Assembly (NCBI RefSeq): GCF_024055795.1
Contig: NZ_JAMXMY010000020.1
Span: forward strand, 124,001-188,000
Length of the DNA: 64,000 bases
Direction: 5' to 3'
Source of the DNA: Actinoallomurus purpureus
Lineage (GTDB): Bacteria; Actinomycetota; Actinomycetes; Streptosporangiales; Streptosporangiaceae
A program made the translations under genes and the position numbers. Shown piece by piece: positions 58,858-64,000 of the stretch (the first letter of the stretch is position 1; each line of letters begins with the position of its first letter). The notes under the pieces were generated by a model. It had not been told where the DNA came from. It did not search any database and worked only from the letters and a program-made list of their open reading frames with translations.

Positions 58858-60309
58858 GTGACGACTGTCGAGCAAGCGGATACCATCACCCTACGGGAAA
58901 AAAGTTTTCGGCTGACCAGTCGCCATGGTTGGATTCCACCATATATTCGCTGGCTCGTCATCATCGACGCCGCCAGCGCCATTACCGCCAGCACGGTCGG
59001 CCTTGTCGCACGTTTCAGAGGTGCCGAATCCACGCCCTGGCCGGACGCCACTCTGGGGATTGTGCTGCCATTCATCTGGATTCTCTCCATCGCCGCCGGA
59101 CGCGCGTACGAGCCACGATTCTTCGGCGTCGGATCGGACGAATTCCGGCGCGTGCTCAACGTCGGCCTGTTACTGAGCGCAGCGGTGACGAACCTGTCAT
59201 ACGTCACCAAGGCGGAGGTCGCGCGGGGATACGCCCTCGTGACGCTGCCGCTGATGATCTTCCTGGACGTCACTGGGCGTTATCTCCTGCGCAGGCGGCT
59301 GCACCGCCTGCGCGCCCGCGGTGCGTGCATGCGGCGTAGTGTCGTGGTCGGCCATCGCAGCGCCGTCACCGAACTGGTCTGCGAACTCAGGCGGACACCG
59401 TTCCACGGCTTGAACATCGTCGCCGCCTGCGTCCCCCCTGGGAGCGAGAGGGACGATCTGGACGGCGTTCCGGTACTCGGCGGATTCGACGATGTCGTCC
59501 GGGTGATCGGCGTGTGCCGTGCCGACACGGTCGCCGTCCTCGCCTGTCCGGAGATCGACGCCGCACGGCTGCGACGCCTCGCCTGGCAGCTGGAGAAAGG
59601 CGACACCGATCTCTTCGTCGCCCCGGCGCTGATGGACGTCGCCGGACCACGTACGACGATCAGGCCGATCGCCGGCCTGCCGCTGCTCCACGTCGATCAC
59701 CCCGAACTGACGGGCGGCCGACGGCTGGTCAAGAGCCTGTTCGACCGGCTGGTCGCCGGGCTCGCCCTCCTCGTCCTCGCCCCGGCGCTGGTCGTGATCG
59801 CCGCTCTCCTGCGGTTCACCGGTCCCGCGTTGTTCGTCCAGCGGCGCATCGGCCGGGACGGCAAGGTGTTCCGGATGCTGAAGTTCCGCACGATGGTGAA
59901 GAACGCGGAGAAGCTCCGGCCCGCGCTTCTCGGGCGCAACGACGGCGACGGCGTCCTCTTCAAGATCAAAGAAGATCCTCGGATCACGCGGATCGGCGCG
60001 TGGCTACGCCGTTACTCGCTCGACGAGCTTCCCCAGCTGATCAACGTTCTCCGCGGCGACATGTCGCTGGTCGGGCCGCGCCCGCCGCTGCCGGAGGAGG
60101 TCTCGCGGTACGAGAGCGACGTGTACCGCCGCCTCGCGGTCAAGCCGGGGCTCACCGGGCTGTGGCAGGTCAGCGGCCGCTCCGACCTGCCGTGGGACGA
60201 GGCCGTCCGGCTCGACCTGCGCTACGTCGAGAACTGGTCTCTCACCCTGGACATGCAGATCCTCGGGAAGACCCTCTCCGCGGTGATCCGCGGCTCGGGA
60301 GCCTACTGA
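58858..60309 (+). CDS. Polyprenyl-phosphate hexose-1-phosphate transferase (WbaP/CpsE-like initiating enzyme)
   Basis: The 483-residue protein has four or five N-terminal membrane helices, a CoA-binding-like middle domain (about 150-285), and a C-terminal bacterial sugar transferase domain (KSLFDRLVAGLALLVLAPALVV, FVQRRIGRDGKVFRMLKFRTM, DELPQLINVLRGDMSLVGPRPPLPEEV, GLTGLWQVSGRSDLPWDEAVRLDLRYVENWSL). It links the first sugar phosphate to undecaprenyl phosphate and so starts repeat-unit assembly. It is transcribed away from rmlA. Confidence 0.94.
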   Translation: MTTVEQADTITLREKSFRLTSRHGWIPPYIRWLVIIDAASAITASTVGLVARFRGAESTPWPDATLGIVLPFIWILSIAAGRAYEPRFFGVGSDEFRRVLNVGLLLSAAVTNLSYVTKAEVARGYALVTLPLMIFLDVTGRYLLRRRLHRLRARGACMRRSVVVGHRSAVTELVCELRRTPFHGLNIVAACVPPGSERDDLDGVPVLGGFDDVVRVIGVCRADTVAVLACPEIDAARLRRLAWQLEKGDTDLFVAPALMDVAGPRTTIRPIAGLPLLHVDHPELTGGRRLVKSLFDRLVAGLALLVLAPALVVIAALLRFTGPALFVQRRIGRDGKVFRMLKFRTMVKNAEKLRPALLGRNDGDGVLFKIKEDPRITRIGAWLRRYSLDELPQLINVLRGDMSLVGPRPPLPEEVSRYESDVYRRLAVKPGLTGLWQVSGRSDLPWDEAVRLDLRYVENWSLTLDMQILGKTLSAVIRGSGAY

Positions 60310-60411
60310 CCCGGGCCGGGGGCCTCCCCCGTCCGGACACGCGAGGACACCCGCCGACCGGAGCGGCGTTTTATCCGGCTTGTTAATAATTAGGGCCATT
60401 TGCAGCTATAA
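60310..60411. other. Intergenic region after the sugar transferase
   Basis: This is the first part of a 314-bp gap. It contains an AT-rich island (TTGTTAATAATTAG near 60380) that may hold a promoter. No gene is seen. Confidence 0.35.
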
Positions 60412-60537
60412 GCAAGCACTTGCAACACCAGCGAGCGGCGTAGACGCCTCACCCCTTTACGGGGTTTCTCCAGGGATCGAGCACGACAACATACTTTCTG
60501 CTGCCCTTTCGGTAATCACCCCCCAGTGAGGCGAAAG
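60412..60537 (+). promoter_or_regulatory. Structured leader with occluded ribosome site
   Basis: Three compact hairpins follow one another: GCAAG-CA-CTTGC (60412-60423), GGCGT-AG-ACGCC (60437-60448) and ACCCC-TTTAC-GGGGT (60451-60465). A nested stem follows, with CTTTCG (60506) pairing with CGAAAG (60532-60537) outside TCAC/GTGA. Its right arm contains the ribosome site of the next small ORF. This looks like a regulated 5' leader; no known riboswitch class is recognised. Confidence 0.4.
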
Positions 60538-60627
60538 ATGGACATCAGAAGAACGTCGCCTTTCTCGCCGGCGGTTCGCGCGGCATTAATCGGAATTGCC
60601 ACCGACCACGCGGAGATCGCCGCGTGA
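60538..60627 (+). CDS. 29-residue leader ORF coupled to the nucleotide-sugar dehydrogenase
   Basis: ATG 60538 is preceded by GTGAGGCGAAAG. The 29-codon frame encodes a mixed peptide (MDIRRTSPFSP...) and ends with TGA overlapping the GTG start of the dehydrogenase in a GTGA junction. The dehydrogenase has no clear ribosome site of its own apart from this frame. It may be a leader for translational coupling. It is too short for any family assignment. Confidence 0.45.
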   Translation: MDIRRTSPFSPAVRAALIGIATDHAEIAA

Positions 60628-61922
60628 ACGCCGCCGCACCGGCCCTCGACGCCCACGCCCCGGCGTCCGGGGCGTACGACGTCGCCATCGTCGGCCTCGG
60701 TTACGTCGGCCTGCCGACGGCGCTGGCGTTCCACGCTGCGGGCGCCCGCGTGCTGGCCATCGACACGAGCGCCGAGCGCCTCGCCCGGATCCGGGCACGC
60801 CAGGTCGACCTGCTCGACTCCGACCACCGCCGCCTCGAGACCGCGCTGGGCGACGACGCGTTCGCCCTGGTGACCGACCCGTCGTACGCGTCATGGGCCC
60901 GGGCCGTGGTGATCTGCGTGCCCACCCCGGTCACCGCCCACCTCACCCCGGACCTGTCCGCCCTCGACCGGGCCTGCGCGGCGGCGGTCCTGCACGCCGT
61001 CCCCGGGCAGGTCGTCATCCTGACCTCGACCAGCTACGTCGGCTGCACGGACGACCTGCTCGCCGGGCCGCTCGGGCGGCGTGGGCTCCAGGTGGGCCGT
61101 GACGTGTTCGTCGCCTTCAGCCCGGAGCGGATCGACCCGGGCAACGACCGGTACGCCCACGAGGTCGTCCCCAGGGTCGTCGGGGGCGCCACCCCGCAGT
61201 GCACGGCCGAGGCGGTCAAGGTCCTCGCCCACTGCACCGGCAAGCTGCACGAGGTGTCCTCCTCCGGCGCCGCCGAGATGACCAAGCTGTTCGAGAACAC
61301 CTTCCGGGCCGTCAACATCGCCCTGGCCAACGAGATGGCCGAGATCAGCCGGACCCTCGGCCTGGAGGTCATGGAGGTCATCAACGCCGCCGCGACCAAG
61401 CCGTACGGGTTCATGCCCTTCTTCCCCGGGCCGGGTGCCGGCGGCCACTGCATCCCCTGCGACCCCCACTACCTGCTCTGGCAACTGCGCAGGACCCGGC
61501 TCCCGACCCCCGTGGTCACCCAGGCCATGGCCGCGATCGCGGGCCGTCCCCGGCGCGTCGTCGAACGCGTCCGCGAGGTGCTGTCCGAGGCCGGCATCGG
61601 CCTCGCCGGAGCGCGGATCCTCCTTCTCGGCGTGACCTACAAACCGGACGTCGAGGACGTCCGGGAGTCCCCGGCACTGGAGATCATCCAGGACCTCCTG
61701 GCCGCCGGCGCCCACGTCGCCTACCACGATCCCCTCGTCCCGGAGATACGGCTGCCGGAGGGCCGCCTCCTCACCAGTGTGGAGCCGGCAGGCGGCGACG
61801 CCGACCTCGTCGTCGCGCACACCACGCACCGGGCCCTGGACCTGTCCTGGCTGCCCGAGGACCAGCTCGTCCTGGACGCCACCTACCGCCTGACCGGGGC
61901 CGGACGGCGCGTCCCCCTCTGA
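60624..61922 (+). CDS. Nucleotide-sugar dehydrogenase (second copy)
   Basis: The 432-residue enzyme has YDVAIVGLGYVGLPTALAFHAAG near residue 18, ICVPTPVTAHLTPDLS, AFSPERIDPGN, MTKLFENTFRAVNIALANEM, the catalytic Cys in GPGAGGHCIPCDP, and LGVTYKPDVEDVRESPA. It belongs to the UDP-GlcNAc/ManNAc dehydrogenase branch. It makes a uronic acid donor, perhaps for the synthase encoded next. The pattern differs enough from the copy at 48830 that they are separate paralogues. GTG 60624 overlaps a leader ORF. Confidence 0.92.
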   Translation: MNAAAPALDAHAPASGAYDVAIVGLGYVGLPTALAFHAAGARVLAIDTSAERLARIRARQVDLLDSDHRRLETALGDDAFALVTDPSYASWARAVVICVPTPVTAHLTPDLSALDRACAAAVLHAVPGQVVILTSTSYVGCTDDLLAGPLGRRGLQVGRDVFVAFSPERIDPGNDRYAHEVVPRVVGGATPQCTAEAVKVLAHCTGKLHEVSSSGAAEMTKLFENTFRAVNIALANEMAEISRTLGLEVMEVINAAATKPYGFMPFFPGPGAGGHCIPCDPHYLLWQLRRTRLPTPVVTQAMAAIAGRPRRVVERVREVLSEAGIGLAGARILLLGVTYKPDVEDVRESPALEIIQDLLAAGAHVAYHDPLVPEIRLPEGRLLTSVEPAGGDADLVVAHTTHRALDLSWLPEDQLVLDATYRLTGAGRRVPL

Positions 61923-61937
61923 CCGCACTCCACCGAA

Positions 61938-61972
61938 GGCGGGACGGGGCGATGACGCCGCGCCGTCCCGCC
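61938..61972. terminator. GC-rich hairpin after the dehydrogenase gene
   Basis: Perfect 9-bp arms GGCGGGACG / CGTCCCGCC with a 17-nt loop begin 16 bases after the stop. There is no T-tract. It could be a partial terminator or an mRNA-stabilising element that separates expression of the dehydrogenase and the synthase. Confidence 0.45.
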
Positions 61973-62008
61973 CCGCCACGCCCATCGAGCACCACGAGGA
62001 GAGACTTC

Positions 62009-62068
62009 GTGATCACGCCATCCCTCATGGCGGCCGGACCGGCGCACGGACCGGACGGTTCGCGATGA
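62009..62068 (+). CDS. 19-residue leader ORF coupled to the synthase gene
   Basis: GTG 62009 follows a strong ribosome site (GAGGAG, 7 nt). The 19-codon frame ends in TGA that overlaps the ATG of the glycosyltransferase (ATGA). It is the same design as the 29-residue ORF upstream of the dehydrogenase. It is likely a coupling leader. Confidence 0.4.
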   Translation: MITPSLMAAGPAHGPDGSR

Positions 62069-63456
62069 ACGGGGACCGACCAGAACCCTCCCGGACGAAC
62101 CAGGCCCGCCCGGGACCGGGCAGGACGCACGCCGAAGCCCGCCCCGGGCGGCTCGCGTCGCTCGGGGCGTTCGCCGGCGTCACGATCATCTGCCTGGTCA
62201 TCGCCTGGCACGTGGGGATCAAGGTCGCCTTCCTGCGCGGCGACCCGTTCACCCCGACGTACACGATCGCCGTCAGCGGCTACGTGCTGAGCCGGTTCCT
62301 GCTGGCGGCCTTCTACCGGCCGCCCCGCGACGCGGGGCTCACGCCCACGGTCGCGATCATCGTCCCCGCCTTCAACGAGGGCGAGGCGGTGGCCCGCACG
62401 ATCGACTCCTGCCTGGCGCTGGACTACCCCCGCGACAGGCTGGAACTGGTCGTCGTCAACGACGGGTCGACCGACGACACGTGGGAACACATGCGGCGGG
62501 CGGCCGCCGGCCATCCCCCGGGCGCGGTCAGGTGCGTCGACCTGGGGAGCAACCAGGGCAAGCGCGCGGCGATGGCGGCCGGCATCCGCGCGACGTCGGC
62601 GGAGATCCTGGTCTTCGTCGACTCCGACTCGATGCCGGCGCCCGAGGCGGTCCGCACGCTCGTTCAGGGCTTCGCCGACCCGAAGGTCGGTGCGATCTCC
62701 GGCCTCACGTACGCGCGCAACGCCGAGACCAACACGCTCACCCGCATGCAGGCGGCGCGCTACTACGTGTCGTTCCAGCTGCTGAAGAGCGCCGAGTCCG
62801 TCCTGGGCGCGGTCACCTGCTGCTCCGGCTGCTTCGCCGCCTACCGGCGCGCGGCGGTCGAGCCCCTGCTGGACGCCTGGGAGAACCAGCGGTTCCTAGG
62901 CGTCCAGTGCACCTACGGCGACGACCGCGCGCTGACCAACCGGGTGATCAAGGCCGGATGGCGGACGCGGTACGACTCCCGCGCCGAGGCGTGGACCGAC
63001 GTCCCGGACGCCTACCGGAAGTTCTTCCGGCAGCAGCTGCGCTGGAAGAAGTCCTGGAGCCGGGAGGGCCCGCTCCTGCTGTCGCACATCTGGCGGAGCC
63101 GCACCCGCGCGCTGCCGTCCGTCGCCGTGCAGACGTGCGCCGGACTGCTCAGCCCGATCGTCATCTTCCTCACCGTCGTCCGGGCCGTCGTCGAAGGGCA
63201 TTCACCACTGATCTATTTCCTCGGCCTCTATCTCGTCTCGATGGCGTACGCGTTCGTCTACCGGCTACTGCGCAATGACGGACTGTGGCTCTACGCCTTT
63301 ATCGGAACGTTCTTCTATATCACCTTCTCGCCGCAATTGTTGTGGGCCATCGCCCGCATTCGCGACGGGAAATGGGGGACCCGCTCGGAGGACCGGCGCC
63401 GGCCGCCCGCGTACCCGCGGATCACCCCGTCCCCGCGGGCGGTGCAGGATGGCTGA
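62065..63456 (+). CDS. Processive family 2 glycosyltransferase (hyaluronan/chitin/PNAG-synthase-like)
   Basis: The 463-residue membrane protein has two N-terminal helices (about 32-50 and 64-82). A GT-A core carries VAIIVPAFNEGEAVARTI, VVVNDGSTDDTW, FVDSDSMPAP, YGDDRALTNRVIKAGW and the processive QQLRWKKSW (QxxRW). Three or more C-terminal helices follow. This is the plan of HAS, NodC and PgaC, which polymerise and export a chain in one step. The adjacent deacetylase and UDP-uronic dehydrogenase suggest an amino-sugar and/or uronic polymer. A basic, disordered N-terminus of about 30 residues is unusual. Confidence 0.92.
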   Translation: MNGDRPEPSRTNQARPGPGRTHAEARPGRLASLGAFAGVTIICLVIAWHVGIKVAFLRGDPFTPTYTIAVSGYVLSRFLLAAFYRPPRDAGLTPTVAIIVPAFNEGEAVARTIDSCLALDYPRDRLELVVVNDGSTDDTWEHMRRAAAGHPPGAVRCVDLGSNQGKRAAMAAGIRATSAEILVFVDSDSMPAPEAVRTLVQGFADPKVGAISGLTYARNAETNTLTRMQAARYYVSFQLLKSAESVLGAVTCCSGCFAAYRRAAVEPLLDAWENQRFLGVQCTYGDDRALTNRVIKAGWRTRYDSRAEAWTDVPDAYRKFFRQQLRWKKSWSREGPLLLSHIWRSRTRALPSVAVQTCAGLLSPIVIFLTVVRAVVEGHSPLIYFLGLYLVSMAYAFVYRLLRNDGLWLYAFIGTFFYITFSPQLLWAIARIRDGKWGTRSEDRRRPPAYPRITPSPRAVQDG

Positions 63457-64000
63457 CCCGAGACGCCCGATGATCCGGCCGGTCGGGCGGCTGACCGCCG
63501 CCGTCAACGGCACGGTGTTCGTCGCCGCCCTCGCCCTCGTGCTCGTCGTGTGGGTCGCCGCGAGCCGCCCGTTCGACCCGCCGCAGCAGGCCCCGGTGCC
63601 GGTGCGGCTCGACGCGGCGACCGCGCGGGCCGCCGCCGGCCTTCCCGGCTACCCCGGCACGGTGGTCGTGCTGACGTACCACGCGGTGTCCGACGGCGAC
63701 CACGCCGGCAGCACGCTGACCCGGCGGCTGTTCGGCGAGCACCTGGCGGCCCTGGCCGCCGCCGGGTACCGCACGGTGCGGCTCGGCGACGTGGAGCGCC
63801 TGATCGCGCACCAGCCGGTCCGGCTGCCGCCGAGGGCGCTGCTGCTGACGTTCGACGACGGCACCCTGACCGACTGGACGACGGTCGACCCGATGCTCCA
63901 GCGATACCACTTCACCGCGGTCGCCTTCCTGACCACGTCGAAGATGGTGCCCGCCGGCACGCCGTCGTACTACCTGTCGACCCGGCAGCTGCGGGCGCTG
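63449..64000 (+). CDS. NodB-type polysaccharide deacetylase (3' end outside window)
   Basis: The first 184 residues are present. There is an N-terminal anchor helix (AALALVLVVWVAASR), then VVVLTYHAVSD with H78, FGEHLAALAAAGYRTVRLGDVERL, and LLLTFDDGT with the catalytic and metal Asp pair D136/D137. This is the family 4 carbohydrate esterase start, like PgaB/IcaB. It would remove acetyl groups from the exported polymer. ATG 63449 overlaps the synthase gene end by 8 bp, so they are co-translated. Confidence 0.92.
   Translation, partial: MADPRRPMIRPVGRLTAAVNGTVFVAALALVLVVWVAASRPFDPPQQAPVPVRLDAATARAAAGLPGYPGTVVVLTYHAVSDGDHAGSTLTRRLFGEHLAALAAAGYRTVRLGDVERLIAHQPVRLPPRALLLTFDDGTLTDWTTVDPMLQRYHFTAVAFLTTSKMVPAGTPSYYLSTRQLRAL

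Noticed and set aside
1-64000. CRISPR array, rRNA or tRNA genes
   Set aside because: No regular repeat-spacer pattern and no recognisable rRNA or cloverleaf sequence was found by reading; a tRNA scan would be needed to be certain.

Overview
The window reads as chromosomal DNA of a high-G+C actinomycete. By eye it is very GC-rich, third codon positions are mostly G/C, and GTG and TTG starts are common. The housekeeping order PHP phosphatase / DUF6758 / MgtE-like CBS protein / DUF1003 / Mrp / tatB / htrA / RseB-like / zinc anti-sigma / ECF sigma / O-methyltransferase is one I recall from Streptomyces and relatives. A Streptosporangiales or Thermomonosporaceae-like host is a guess from style only. 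No rRNA, tRNA or CRISPR array was recognised.

Region 1 (1-23,130) is mainly core genome. It holds the 3' end of a DEAD-box helicase, a membrane Ser/Thr kinase, and a solitary TnpB (IS1341-type) element with an intact RuvC active site and a plausible guide-RNA end. Next come a glycerophosphodiesterase, a hydrolase, an MpaB-family oxygenase, a RecB-like nuclease, an unusual metallo-beta-lactamase-fold protein and a LysE exporter. The Mg/CBS/DUF1003/Mrp group follows, then a cell-envelope stress module: ECF sigma, zinc anti-sigma, RseB-like, HtrA and TatB. The sigma gene has a clear self-type promoter (GGAAC-N17-CGTT).

Region 2 (23,190-64,000, cut by the window end) is a large exopolysaccharide locus. 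It contains at least six glycosyltransferases, a Wzx flippase, a Wzy-like polymerase/ligase, three kinase-less Wzz-like proteins and a phosphoglycosyl (WbaP-like) initiating transferase. It also contains two nucleotide-sugar dehydrogenases, a Gfo/Idh dehydrogenase, two DegT aminotransferases, two left-handed beta-helix acyltransferases, the full dTDP-rhamnose set (rmlA, B, C, D), two methyltransferases and an asparagine-synthetase-like amidotransferase. Secreted or envelope proteins are a 1,639-residue DUF4082 multidomain protein, a beta-helix protein and a beta-propeller. Many genes overlap by 4 bp (ATGA, GTGA or TTGA), which indicates long coupled operons.

My reading of the chemistry is that one set (dehydrogenase, Gfo/Idh, DegT, WbpD-like acetyltransferase) resembles the route to 2,3-diacetamido uronic acids. 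The AsnB-like protein could amidate the uronic acid, as known for WbpS/WbtH-type enzymes. RmlABCD supplies rhamnose, and the second DegT/PglD pair suggests a further N-acylated amino sugar. At the right edge a hyaluronan/chitin-synthase-like GT2 and a NodB-type deacetylase form a second, synthase-dependent module.

The two halves of the polysaccharide locus are separated at 40.2-41.6 kb by a scar of decayed DNA with an IS701-type transposase fragment. Beside it lies a small DUF2975/XRE module with a tandem operator. Three very short ORFs end in a 4-bp overlap with (or just across) the start of the next gene: before lysE, before the second nucleotide-sugar dehydrogenase and before the synthase. 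They look like translational-coupling leaders.
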